DNA of 64,000 nt from an uncultured Clostridia bacterium (GTDB lineage: Bacteria > Bacillota > Clostridia > Lachnospirales > Lachnospiraceae): assembly GCA_948472945.1 (NCBI GenBank), contig CAOKVX010000002.1:186001-250000 (forward strand), in the 5' to 3' direction. Shown piece by piece: positions 52,643-61,816 of this stretch. Position 1 is the stretch's first letter. Each line of letters opens with the position of its first letter. The notes below the pieces were generated by a model that was not told where the DNA came from, did no database searches, and was given only the letters and a program-made list of their open reading frames with translations. Both the position numbers and the translations under genes were made by a program.

Positions 52643-54652
52643 TTATTCCTCCGCCGGGATGAGCCGGATAATATCATGAAACGGCATCAGCATCTTATCA
52701 CATTCTTCCGCCCTATGATTCTCAAGAATCATTCTGGCGGCCTCCTGAACTGCCGGAACCTGTGCCCTCATCAACTGATTTGCATAGATTATAATGTTAG
52801 CTCCGTATTCTTTCCATTTTTCCTCTTTTATAGAATTAAACGAGGTCGGAACAAGTACTATCGGTGTGATAGAATCTTTCATTCTAAACCTTTCAATAAA
52901 TTCACATATCTCATCAGGTTCTTTTTTACGGCTATGAATCATAATTGCATCCGCGCCGGCCTCAACATAAGAAAACGCACGATTCAACGCGTCTTCCATG
53001 CCTTGTTCAAGAATGAGGCTCTCAATTCTCGCACAAATCATAAACTCCGCTGTCTTTTGCGCTTTTTTACCTGCTGCAATTTTTTCGGCGAAATTCTCAA
53101 TAGAATCCTGCGTCTGCACAACCTCGGTGCCAAACAGACTATTTCTTTTCAAACCAGTCTTATCCTCAATAATAATCATAGATACGCCGAGACGTTCAAG
53201 AGACCTTACGGTATACACAAAGTGCTCGGTCCTTCCGCCGGTATCCCCGTCAAATATAATAGGTTTTGTAGTAACCTCCATTATATCCTCAATAGTGCGA
53301 AAACGCGAAGTCATATCTACCAGTTCAATATCCGGCTTTCCTTTAGCTGTGGAATCGCATAGGGAAGAAATCCACATCGCATCAAATTGCCTTGCACCGC
53401 CGTTCTGATAAACCACAGTATTTTCTACAACAAGTCCGGTAAGTCCATCATGTGCTTCCATAACCGTTACAAGACCTTTTGCATCAATCATTTTTTTCAA
53501 CCTGCCGCGGCGAATATCCGGCATGGCAAGATCAGAGCGCTGGCGAGTATCAATATCCTTATACTTGTTATCTTTTGAGTAGGGATATTCTATAAGTTTT
53601 CCTCCATAAGAGGCAAGTATTGAAACAACTTCATCCCTTATTGGTTTCTGAAAACCTGTACGCCAGTCGTCACCATGAACTACAATAGACGGCCTGTACT
53701 TTTCAAGATTTTCTCTGTAGGACAATGTACTCTGATTTACAACTCTGTACACTCCTGAAATATTTTCAAACATCACTTTACGCTCGGTTGCGGGAACCAG
53801 CGGCAACCGTTTATATGAAGCTACCGCCTCGTCGGAAAGTACTCCTATTATTAATCTGCCCAGCTTCTGCGCCTTTTTTATAAGAGAAATATGTCCTCCG
53901 TGAATAATATCTGTCGAAAAACACATATAAACTGTGCGAGACTCAATTTCTTTTAACTTTGCAGATACAACAGCCAAATCTTCCGGATTGTCAATTTCAG
54001 CGCAAAGAAGATTTTCAATGTCAAGAGCTGATATGTTAGCTGCCCCGTCAAGTTCATTCAGCGCATTTTCTGCATAAACACCTGTTTTCCCCATCTCACA
54101 AAATTCTATAATTTTGTCCATCCAAATTTGCCAGTCGTCCATTAACACCTTATATAATGCCTGTGCTTCTACAGCTTCATTGAAAATATCCACTCCGACT
54201 TTCATGACAATACCATTTTTAATCTGAGCCTTAAAATCTTTCTTGGGAAGCGGCAACGTAGACGATATGGTCATACATGATGAGGAGGAGGACAATACCT
54301 TATCAAACACTTCATTTTCAAAAACAATATCACCGTGCATAAGAATGATATCATCGTCCAAATATTCTCTTGCACAATATATTGAATATATATAATTTGT
54401 CTCCGCATAAATTGGATTTTTTACAAAGGTTATATGGATAGAAAGTTCCAGACTATTACAGTAATTTACCAGTATATCATCAAACCTGCCTGTAGTTATA
54501 ACCACTTCTTTTATACCCGCGTCGGCAATCTGCCTAAGCTGCCGTGATAATATTGTTTCTCCCGGGCCAATTTCCGTCATACATTTTGGATGTTCAGACG
54601 TCAGTACTCCCATACGGGAGCCAATGCCTGAATTAAGGATTATCGCTTTCAT
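52643..54652 (-). CDS. pepM: Three-domain protein: MobA-like nucleotidyltransferase - cytidylyltransferase - phosphoenolpyruvate mutase
   Basis: 669 residues. Domain 1 (about 1-225) is a MobA-like NTP transferase (ILNSGIGSRMG, then PKCMTEIG), like PntC proteins that attach CMP to phosphonates. Domain 2 (about 235-370) is an HxGH cytidylyltransferase (CFSTDIIHGGHISLIKKA, then VPATERKVMFEN). Domain 3 (about 380-669) is PEP mutase: VMEAHDGLTGLV, DAMWISSL, IIFDGDTGG and the diagnostic EDKTGLKRNSLFG. PEP mutase makes phosphonopyruvate from PEP; the N-terminal part probably activates the final phosphonate with CTP. AAAGGA precedes the ATG. Confidence 0.93.
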   Translation of the reverse strand: MKAIILNSGIGSRMGVLTSEHPKCMTEIGPGETILSRQLRQIADAGIKEVVITTGRFDDILVNYCNSLELSIHITFVKNPIYAETNYIYSIYCAREYLDDDIILMHGDIVFENEVFDKVLSSSSSCMTISSTLPLPKKDFKAQIKNGIVMKVGVDIFNEAVEAQALYKVLMDDWQIWMDKIIEFCEMGKTGVYAENALNELDGAANISALDIENLLCAEIDNPEDLAVVSAKLKEIESRTVYMCFSTDIIHGGHISLIKKAQKLGRLIIGVLSDEAVASYKRLPLVPATERKVMFENISGVYRVVNQSTLSYRENLEKYRPSIVVHGDDWRTGFQKPIRDEVVSILASYGGKLIEYPYSKDNKYKDIDTRQRSDLAMPDIRRGRLKKMIDAKGLVTVMEAHDGLTGLVVENTVVYQNGGARQFDAMWISSLCDSTAKGKPDIELVDMTSRFRTIEDIMEVTTKPIIFDGDTGGRTEHFVYTVRSLERLGVSMIIIEDKTGLKRNSLFGTEVVQTQDSIENFAEKIAAGKKAQKTAEFMICARIESLILEQGMEDALNRAFSYVEAGADAIMIHSRKKEPDEICEFIERFRMKDSITPIVLVPTSFNSIKEEKWKEYGANIIIYANQLMRAQVPAVQEAARMILENHRAEECDKMLMPFHDIIRLIPAEE

Positions 54653-54721
54653 TTAATACTTCCTTTCAATTGTATATTGACTTACTACCGTCTATAAAAT
54701 TCAACAGTTTAATTTGTTATT

Positions 54722-55855
54722 CTACCTGCCCCGAATTATACGGTCAATAATTGATACTATAACCTTTGTTCCTGTACCCGTTTCTTCTAACTTCCATTCT
54801 TTCATAAATGAATGAATACCATTTAGATATATATCTTCATCAAAGTTTAATATGTTGTTTTCCAACATATCATTATCCTCCGCCAACGAAAACGGCAAAT
54901 CTTCTAATGGAATAATAAAATCTCTACGTCCTTTATACGTTACATAATCATGAGCAAATAAAAAAGCCGGTCTCCCTGTTACCATGTAATCAGTTACAAT
55001 CGACGAATAATCTGTAATTACAATATCCACAACACATAAAATATCTTGAACTTTTTGAATATGAGTTACATCTAAAACGTCACTATTCCTCAGTGACTCC
55101 TTTTTTGATGCGTCTGCGATAGGATGACCTCTATACAAAACTTTCCAAATCCCTCCAAACCTCTTGGAAAGATTTTTAACTAAGCGGTCATAATCCAGCT
55201 CGTTAACTTTGTCCTCGGCGTCTGACTGTCGGCATGTCGGCGCATACAAAACATAATTTATGTCATCGCTTAAACCAATATTTTGTTTAAGTTTGCTAAT
55301 TACTGACTCATCATTTTTTACAAGACAGTCATTAACAGGCATTCCTTTTTGAATTACCGGACCATCGTACCACATACCTTCTCTGAGAAGTTTTGTAGCA
55401 ATATCACTATTTGATATTTGATAATCCGTCATCTTTGAACATTTATAAACCTGTCTAATATGGCTCGGACTAAAATACTGAGGACAATGTCCCTCTATTT
55501 TTTTCAGTGGGATTGCCGCATGCCAGGTTTGAATAAGAAACTGATTTTCGCGTTTCCAACGATTACAAAAATGATGACTGTCTATCCAGATTCGGGCGGT
55601 AGCATAGTAGTAAATCTTTTTAACTGAATGAGACGAGACACGTTTATATTTACCGCTCATTTCACCCGTATCTACACTTTTGTCAAGAATCCATATCACT
55701 TCGTAATCCTTTCTATTATTTAATATATAATCAGAAATAGTTCTAGGATTACCTCCGCACAATGCATTGTCAAAGCTTGAAAAAACAATTCTATTATTCT
55801 TTAATGGAAAAAGGCCAAATAATTTATACAATAAATGAATCAATGATTTTTTCAT
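54722..55855 (-). CDS. CDP-glycerol glycerophosphotransferase-family protein (TagB/TagF-like)
   Basis: 377 residues, catalytic part of the family without the extra N-terminal domain of long TagF. LIQTWHAAIPLKKI, VLYAPTCRQS, KVLYRGHP and VITDYSSIVTDYMV are the diagnostic motifs; His in QTWHA and RGHP are catalytic candidates. The family moves glycerol- or ribitol-phosphate from CDP donors in teichoic acid. No tagD or CDP-glycerol gene is here, but a CMP-phosphonate would be a chemically similar donor, so it may attach hydroxyethylphosphonate. GGGAGG precedes the ATG. Confidence 0.9.
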   Translation of the reverse strand: MKKSLIHLLYKLFGLFPLKNNRIVFSSFDNALCGGNPRTISDYILNNRKDYEVIWILDKSVDTGEMSGKYKRVSSHSVKKIYYYATARIWIDSHHFCNRWKRENQFLIQTWHAAIPLKKIEGHCPQYFSPSHIRQVYKCSKMTDYQISNSDIATKLLREGMWYDGPVIQKGMPVNDCLVKNDESVISKLKQNIGLSDDINYVLYAPTCRQSDAEDKVNELDYDRLVKNLSKRFGGIWKVLYRGHPIADASKKESLRNSDVLDVTHIQKVQDILCVVDIVITDYSSIVTDYMVTGRPAFLFAHDYVTYKGRRDFIIPLEDLPFSLAEDNDMLENNILNFDEDIYLNGIHSFMKEWKLEETGTGTKVIVSIIDRIIRGR

Positions 55856-55870
55856 ATATATTCCTCCCGG

Positions 55871-57319
55871 TCACCTCTTCAAAGTCAAAAATATCCCTAA
55901 TATCCGTTTTCTAAATATTACAGCATATAATACGAGCAGCAAAAGTACCGAATACCTGAGTATAAAACTCTTATACAACAGATTAACGCCGACCATAACC
56001 GTTACCATAATCAGAGATAAGATAATCAGCAGTTTCCACGGAAAAATTTCTGCATATATACCTTTTTCCTTGGATATTCTGACTGAAAGAATAAAATGCC
56101 CTACACTCATAAACAGATAACTGATCAATGTCGTATACCCGGCGGCAACATAACCCCACGCAGGGATTGCAAAGTAGTTTAAAACAATATCAATTACAGC
56201 GGCCATCACGGTAATCACGGCTATAGACTTTGTCTTCTCATAATAAAATTCAACCTTTGACACCAAACCGTACATCATTATAAAGAAATAGCTTACAACA
56301 ACAGGCGGTATAATATAAACGGCATCCTTATACTGTTCCGCCGCAAAAATTGTAATTAATTCCGGTGCAAACAGCATAAACACCGTCGACATTCCCAAAA
56401 ACATAACCATTATGGACGCCGATATTTTCTTTGCATTATCAAATTTATTTTCTTTAATCTTCTGGTATATCCACGGTGTGAAAGTTGCGTCCAGAGACGA
56501 AGTTACAAGAACCATCAATCTGCCTATATTGTACGATACGCTGTATAACGCAACTTCAGAATTGCCACAAAAGTTACCAATCATTATACGGTCGGCCTTA
56601 TCAAGTATTAAAGTCGATAAAAAATACGGTATTAACGGCATATTAAATGTAAGCGCGTATTTCCATATCTCTCTGTCATAAAAACATCTTCCTTTTGAGA
56701 AAATGAAAATATAAAAGATAACGTATACCGCACACCAGACAACCTGATATGACAAAACTTTTACTTCCCCGCTGTCATACGGTATTTTCAAGACAGCAAA
56801 CAAATTGAGCAAAGTACAGCATACCGAAGTGCTAAGAGTTACGGCAGTAAATTTTTGATAACGGTATTCATATCTGTTTCTTGCGGTCCAAAATAATAAT
56901 GCCGGCGCAAAACTCTGAACTATGAAAAGCGATAAACAAAGCACAAATGACATTCCCAAAGCTTTTTCAATGATAGAATGAAAAATGAGAAACAGCGCAG
57001 TCATACTTACCGAAATAGCCGTTGTAAGACCTAACAGCGCAGATGCAAATTTATCGCGTCCTTTCTCATATTTCACCATGCCTTTATCAAACACGCCATA
57101 TGACAGCCTAATGGTACATATTACAACGATTAAGTCATTCCATGCAAAATACGAACTTGAAAATCCATATTGCTCAGTTGTCAATATCCTAGTAAAAATC
57201 GGAAGTGTTATAATATTCAAACCATTCTGCAAAATACTGCATAACAAGAACCAAAAACTTGCCCTGGCCTGAATTGGTATATTTTTGTACCTCACGACAA
57301 ACTTTTTTAACGCATTCAT
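55871..57319 (-). CDS. Wzx-like polysaccharide flippase
   Basis: 482 residues, 12-14 membrane helices, MATE/MVF superfamily. SFWFLLCSILQNGLNIITLPIFTRILTTEQYG at the N-terminus (split here by family convention after NIITLP) is the standard polysaccharide-export start. It would flip lipid-linked repeat units across the membrane. AAAGGA lies before the ATG; the gene starts 2 bases after the PP-loop gene stops and is followed after 15 bases by the TagF-like gene. Confidence 0.92.
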   Translation of the reverse strand: MNALKKFVVRYKNIPIQARASFWFLLCSILQNGLNIITLPIFTRILTTEQYGFSSSYFAWNDLIVVICTIRLSYGVFDKGMVKYEKGRDKFASALLGLTTAISVSMTALFLIFHSIIEKALGMSFVLCLSLFIVQSFAPALLFWTARNRYEYRYQKFTAVTLSTSVCCTLLNLFAVLKIPYDSGEVKVLSYQVVWCAVYVIFYIFIFSKGRCFYDREIWKYALTFNMPLIPYFLSTLILDKADRIMIGNFCGNSEVALYSVSYNIGRLMVLVTSSLDATFTPWIYQKIKENKFDNAKKISASIMVMFLGMSTVFMLFAPELITIFAAEQYKDAVYIIPPVVVSYFFIMMYGLVSKVEFYYEKTKSIAVITVMAAVIDIVLNYFAIPAWGYVAAGYTTLISYLFMSVGHFILSVRISKEKGIYAEIFPWKLLIILSLIMVTVMVGVNLLYKSFILRYSVLLLLVLYAVIFRKRILGIFLTLKR

Positions 57320-57321
57320 TT

Positions 57322-58587
57322 TTAGTTTCCTTTATTGTCAAAATCATTACGTCCAAATCTGTACAATTCTGCCTTTTGTTTTCCGAAACGTAAATAATCA
57401 ATTTTAAATTTAAAATAAAACCTCTTTATCAATCTATTTTTTTTAATCATATTTTTTATTTTAAGCAATGGTTTTATAAATATAATTCCTTTAAACTTAC
57501 AGCGAAGCGGAATTTTATAACGGTACTCTTTAGCCGAATCAACTATATCTTTGTACAGATGCCAGCAATCGGAATATATTTTTGATAACATTTTATTTCT
57601 GTTTTTCCTATACAATCCCAAATCAAAGCAGCGTTCAAACTGCTCCAGCTTTCCCACAATATCCAGCGAAAGCATCGTCCTCATACATTTATCACATTTT
57701 GAACAATTATGGCTCTCCGAAAAATTACACACATGTAAATGATTTTTTGCGGCCTCATCCTTAGATATAAATCTTACTTTATCAGTCCTAAGCGCCTCTC
57801 CTCCCGAGGAATAAAATTTCAATGTATCCGTTGACGCCATACTAAGATTAAATATGTCATAATCATCGCTATCGACATTATAAAAATTTGTATCCTTAAT
57901 CGCCGCCCCCGAGCTTATATAATATATTCCGAAAAGCTTTTGCAGCGCATAAATGTACGAGCACAGCCTAAAAGAATACAGCGATACAAAATGGTTGTAC
58001 ATAAACTCATGATGATTAGTATAAATAGAAATCATCTCTAAGCCCGTCTCGTCAGCAATTTTTACAACCTTTTCTTTTAATCTCTCAAATTGTCCTCTTG
58101 TTTCGCCCTCGTCCACATACCTGTTAAATAAATTTGCAACCACAAGGTGGGTTAATTTAAAATTATCTCTCTTGTCATCTTTATGCTTTACAATAGTATA
58201 GAACGAGTCTACTCCTCCGCTGACAGCCGTTCCAACTGCTTTCGCATCATATAAGATATCTGCTGTCGGAACATCGAACTCTATAAGCTTATACTCTGAC
58301 GGGTCAATCTGATTTAATACAGGCAGTAGATATGTTTCCATTTGAAATAATAACTGCCCGTTCATCGGAGAAGAACTTTTAATGCCATACCCGTTACATA
58401 CTGCATAATACAACAGTCCTGTCACAAAGGCGTCTATTGTTTCCGTACATAGATATTCAGACCATTTTTCATCAACTTCAAAATACATAACGCGCGTAAC
58501 ATTACCAACTTTTATGTCTGAACACAGTCTTGCCTTACTTTCTAACTTTTCTATATACGGACCGCCGATTTCAATCATATTTTTCAT
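57322..58587 (-). CDS. PP-loop ATPase-like protein with a Cys cluster, unknown role in glycan synthesis
   Basis: 421 residues. AVGTAVSGGVDSFYTIVKH is a PP-loop (SGGxDS) typical of N-type ATP pyrophosphatases that adenylate a substrate before amidation or thiolation. Near 290-310 a cluster CNFSESHNCSKCDKCMRT supplies four cysteines and a histidine, probably a zinc site. The N-terminal 100 residues match nothing I know. Basic C-terminus. Start ATG overlaps the preceding gene by four bases (ATGA). WbpG/PseA sugar amidotransferases also use a PP-loop and cysteines, but this protein differs in layout, so I do not assign it. Confidence 0.75.
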   Translation of the reverse strand: MKNMIEIGGPYIEKLESKARLCSDIKVGNVTRVMYFEVDEKWSEYLCTETIDAFVTGLLYYAVCNGYGIKSSSPMNGQLLFQMETYLLPVLNQIDPSEYKLIEFDVPTADILYDAKAVGTAVSGGVDSFYTIVKHKDDKRDNFKLTHLVVANLFNRYVDEGETRGQFERLKEKVVKIADETGLEMISIYTNHHEFMYNHFVSLYSFRLCSYIYALQKLFGIYYISSGAAIKDTNFYNVDSDDYDIFNLSMASTDTLKFYSSGGEALRTDKVRFISKDEAAKNHLHVCNFSESHNCSKCDKCMRTMLSLDIVGKLEQFERCFDLGLYRKNRNKMLSKIYSDCWHLYKDIVDSAKEYRYKIPLRCKFKGIIFIKPLLKIKNMIKKNRLIKRFYFKFKIDYLRFGKQKAELYRFGRNDFDNKGN

Positions 58588-59399
58588 GTACTCACCAATT
58601 CATCAAACGATGCCCTTTCAAACACTTCCAGCTTCCCTCCACGCGTCGCATTTCTAATAATTATTCCATTCTGTTCAAAGTATCTTTTAGCCTCACGGAA
58701 AGATATCTCACACAGCAGAAGCTCCGGCGGAAACTGCGTAGTCATGTCAATAGGCTTTATTCCATCGGCATAACTTTGACGTGCGTCGACAACTCCATTT
58801 TTCATTGGATAATTGTGGTCTATGCCTATCAGATATATTTCGTTATATCCCATATATGCGGCTATCTGCATCATCCCGTAGGTGATGGATAACCCGTCGT
58901 ATATCTGGCGGCTGATATCATCCGAAAAGGGCATCAGCCCTTCAGGATAATTTCCATCTCTGCTGTATACTGATATATAAGGGTGGTAAAACAAATTCAA
59001 ATTTGTTTTATTAAGCAATTCCTTTGAATAAAATTCCATATAATTGTATGGCAGGAATACCTGTTCACAATTATCAGCCGCAAATTCCAAGTCCTCCCTA
59101 ATCTGTTCCAGCACCTTTTTATCCTGAGAACAATAATATTTTGGACGCCATTCTGTTTTGTCATATAACCCGTATATTCTGTTGCAGGCAAAACAATCTT
59201 CACCGGCAAGCCTGTCCATGTCTGAAAGTTTAAGACTCGGTCCGTTGCCGATAATAAAGCACCGTTTTCCTGCATTTATATCTTTATAACTTCTTATTTT
59301 CGACGAATAATCCGTCTCAATATATTTTGTTTTTCTCTTCTCGTCTTTTCTGCTCCTATGCCAAACTACAAAAGGATGCAAAATAGATTTAATATTCAT
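58584..59399 (-). CDS. DUF115/GT42-like glycosyltransferase candidate
   Basis: 271 residues. CFIIGNGPSLKLSDMDRLAG, FACNRIYGLYDKTEWRPKYY and, later, ISYGMMQIAAYMGYNEIYLIGIDHNY (motif core TYGMMQIAAYMGY, then IYLIGIDHNY) match the layout of DUF115 (MptE-like) proteins and of GT42 sialyltransferases such as CstII. A CMP-sugar-dependent transferase would fit a locus that makes a CMP-Kdo-like donor. GGAGG precedes the ATG. Starts 31 bases after the radical SAM gene. Confidence 0.75.
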   Translation of the reverse strand: MNIKSILHPFVVWHRSRKDEKRKTKYIETDYSSKIRSYKDINAGKRCFIIGNGPSLKLSDMDRLAGEDCFACNRIYGLYDKTEWRPKYYCSQDKKVLEQIREDLEFAADNCEQVFLPYNYMEFYSKELLNKTNLNLFYHPYISVYSRDGNYPEGLMPFSDDISRQIYDGLSITYGMMQIAAYMGYNEIYLIGIDHNYPMKNGVVDARQSYADGIKPIDMTTQFPPELLLCEISFREAKRYFEQNGIIIRNATRGGKLEVFERASFDELVST

Positions 59400-59430
59400 A
59401 TAAGCCTCCTCCCGTATAGCCTTCCACTCA

Positions 59431-60606
59431 TTATTTTTTCATCTGTTCGACGATATCTGCGTCTACAATTTCTTCACCTGTTCTTCCCAGCAGCTGCGCC
59501 TTACTGTCCTCGCTCAATCCGTCGTTTGCCTCCGCGCACATATCGCACGTGCTGCACTTATCCAGCTCTTCCTTTGTAACTTTCCCATCCCTGTAATCAC
59601 GTACAATTTTATTTTCATACATGCTGTACGGCCGCTTGGTAAACAACGACTTTAACTTATGCCGCATTACCCAGATTGCCGGTTTCCAGATATATTTATG
59701 CATTGCAGGCGACACCGAGCCAATCATCCAACAGTTTCTGTCACAGCCCCGCACTTTTTTTCTTACGTTCTGCGCTTCCGTACTATTCCACAATTCATCC
59801 CAGCACTGTCTGTTTAAGTTTCCCATAACCTCCTTGTCTTTTGTTCCATTGCACGGCATAACGTCGCCGTACGGGTCTATAAAAAATGTATCAAAGCTCA
59901 TATCGCAAGGTAACAGACGTTTTTGCCCGTAAATATAATTTATCAGCCCATGATTAAAATAAGCCCGAAACCATTTTTTCGGACTCTTGCTGCAAAGCAG
60001 TTCATTTACCAGCTTTTCAAAATTTTCTGCAACCATCGGGCGGTCATGAATTATATTTTTCGCCTCAACAAAGTAAAAACTATTGTGCAGGGACGCGGTT
60101 GCAAACTCCATCCCCATCTCATTTGAAATCTGATATAGCTGCACTAAATCCGGTGCGTTCCTGTCCTGCACCGTCATTCCAAAACCTACGTCTTTCATTC
60201 CCATCTCAACAAGTTTTTTTAAGGTTCCATACCCCCGCTGATATCCGTTTTCCAAACCTCTGATTTCGTTATTAGTTTTTTCAAGCCCTTCAATTGAGAT
60301 TCGGATACCAACCTCCGGAAATTCTTTACACAGGTCAACAATTCTGTCAGTGAAAAAACCATTCGTGGATATTACAATTCGGTCGCTCTTTTTGTACAAT
60401 TCCCTTACAATTTCTTTCAAATCAGTCCTAATAAACGGTTCTCCGCCCGTTATATTAGTAAAATACATTTTGGGAAGTTTTTTTATTGTATCAACGCTAA
60501 TCTCCTCCTCCGGTTTAGAGGGCGCCTTATATCTGTTGCACATCGAACACCGCGCATTACATCTGTATGTCACAATCACTGTTCCATTTAACTTTTTCTC
60601 AGCCAA
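59431..60606 (-). CDS. Radical SAM protein with SPASM-type C-terminal Cys region
   Basis: 391 residues from a TTG at 60606 (GGAG 7 bases upstream); ATG extension to 60657 would lie deep in the preceding gene. The [4Fe-4S]/SAM motif is YRCNARCSMCNRY, followed by NITGGEPFIRTD and RISIEGLEKT. Near 245-265 FIDPYGDVMPCNGTKDKEVMGNL and the final CSTCDMC form the SPASM auxiliary cluster region. Radical SAM/SPASM proteins in capsule loci modify sugars or carriers; the reaction here is unknown. TTG overlaps the polymerase stop by 8 bases. Confidence 0.85.
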   Translation of the reverse strand: MAEKKLNGTVIVTYRCNARCSMCNRYKAPSKPEEEISVDTIKKLPKMYFTNITGGEPFIRTDLKEIVRELYKKSDRIVISTNGFFTDRIVDLCKEFPEVGIRISIEGLEKTNNEIRGLENGYQRGYGTLKKLVEMGMKDVGFGMTVQDRNAPDLVQLYQISNEMGMEFATASLHNSFYFVEAKNIIHDRPMVAENFEKLVNELLCSKSPKKWFRAYFNHGLINYIYGQKRLLPCDMSFDTFFIDPYGDVMPCNGTKDKEVMGNLNRQCWDELWNSTEAQNVRKKVRGCDRNCWMIGSVSPAMHKYIWKPAIWVMRHKLKSLFTKRPYSMYENKIVRDYRDGKVTKEELDKCSTCDMCAEANDGLSEDSKAQLLGRTGEEIVDADIVEQMKK

Positions 60607-61816
60607 TTTCCTGCTCCTTCCCCGTCCTATCACTTGCAGACACAATATCATATACAATGTCTTTTCTTGATTTTTTTATGCTTGAAGTCAGATAATGCAC
60701 TCCGAGAATTAAATATGGAAAAAAACCGTATGATATCAAACCGTTGTCAATGAAATTCAAAACGGCAATAACTGCAAATGAAACTATGGCAGCATAATTT
60801 TCCTGTTTTTTTAAATATATTGCAACGATAATTGTAATAAATAAAAATATATATAAAAATAAATAACCATAACGGGCAATCATATAGTAATAACCGTTAT
60901 CATATGCATACCGTAAAGATTCATTAAACTCCGCATTATTTGCCCAATTTATAAAACGAAAAGGCGTTTTCCACATATTTTCCAAAGCCCATTGAAACCT
61001 TCCGGAAATCAAAATGTTAATATAATTGGCAAAAACATTACCATGCCTGTAAGCCTGCAGCAGCATCCAACTGATTGCACAAACCAGAACATACGATATT
61101 GTACCCGTATAATAGATAATATTTTTTTTCCTCTTACTTATTCCTCTAATCTGACATAAAAACTGTAAAATTAGCAGCAGCTCGATTGCGACCATACCAT
61201 TTCTGGAGTCGCATAATATATATACCGAAATTGCCAATACCTGAAAAATAATAAAATTTCTTTTATTTATTTTTTTGCCTCTTATGGAATAATAAAAAGC
61301 CGTAATATATACAAGTATATTAGGTAAAAATAATCCGCCCTGAAAACCAAGTGAATTTCTGACCTGCCCATAGTGAATACTTGTATTCCTCACGGACTTA
61401 ATATTTGGAAAAATGTTTAAAGCACAAAATATTATAACTATAATTGTTATAACGGAAATTGAATAAAATGCCAGCTTTGCCAAATCGTTAAATTCAATAT
61501 TTTTCATATTGAGACTGAACAACAATACTAAAATTAAAAAGTAATTGGTCGTCTTAACTGACAATAATGTTATAAACATAAAAATTAAGACTCCAATAAA
61601 AAAACGAAGTGTTATAATTCTGTATAAATGCATTTTTCCTCTGTAATTTGATAATAAATTAAAAAATAAAATTCCAACAGTACAAATTACAAATACATTT
61701 TTTATTGAAGATGCCCGGCTTGCGTCCATATTAACAATCTCAGTAAACATAGCCAGCATATACAATATATAGGCGGCGCTAAACAATCTCTGATTCTTTT
61801 TAATATAAAGCTTCAT
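60599..61816 (-). CDS. Wzy-like polysaccharide polymerase (O-antigen ligase/polymerase family)
   Basis: 405 residues from the ATG at 61816 (AAGGGA 7 bases before it). About ten membrane helices and a long loop (about 265-300, RFQWALENMWKTPFRFI) with the GRF...W pattern near the polymerase-type loop. Very AT-rich and Ile/Phe-rich, as usual for Wzy. It would join flipped repeat units on the outer face of the membrane. It overlaps the glycosyltransferase gene by 17 bases. Confidence 0.82.
   Translation of the reverse strand: MKLYIKKNQRLFSAAYILYMLAMFTEIVNMDASRASSIKNVFVICTVGILFFNLLSNYRGKMHLYRIITLRFFIGVLIFMFITLLSVKTTNYFLILVLLFSLNMKNIEFNDLAKLAFYSISVITIIVIIFCALNIFPNIKSVRNTSIHYGQVRNSLGFQGGLFLPNILVYITAFYYSIRGKKINKRNFIIFQVLAISVYILCDSRNGMVAIELLLILQFLCQIRGISKRKKNIIYYTGTISYVLVCAISWMLLQAYRHGNVFANYINILISGRFQWALENMWKTPFRFINWANNAEFNESLRYAYDNGYYYMIARYGYLFLYIFLFITIIVAIYLKKQENYAAIVSFAVIAVLNFIDNGLISYGFFPYLILGVHYLTSSIKKSRKDIVYDIVSASDRTGKEQEIG

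Noticed and set aside
52631-53362. 243-residue open frame on the plus strand opposite the PEP mutase gene
   Set aside because: Entirely antisense to a clear PEP mutase domain; no ribosome site and no recognisable fold.
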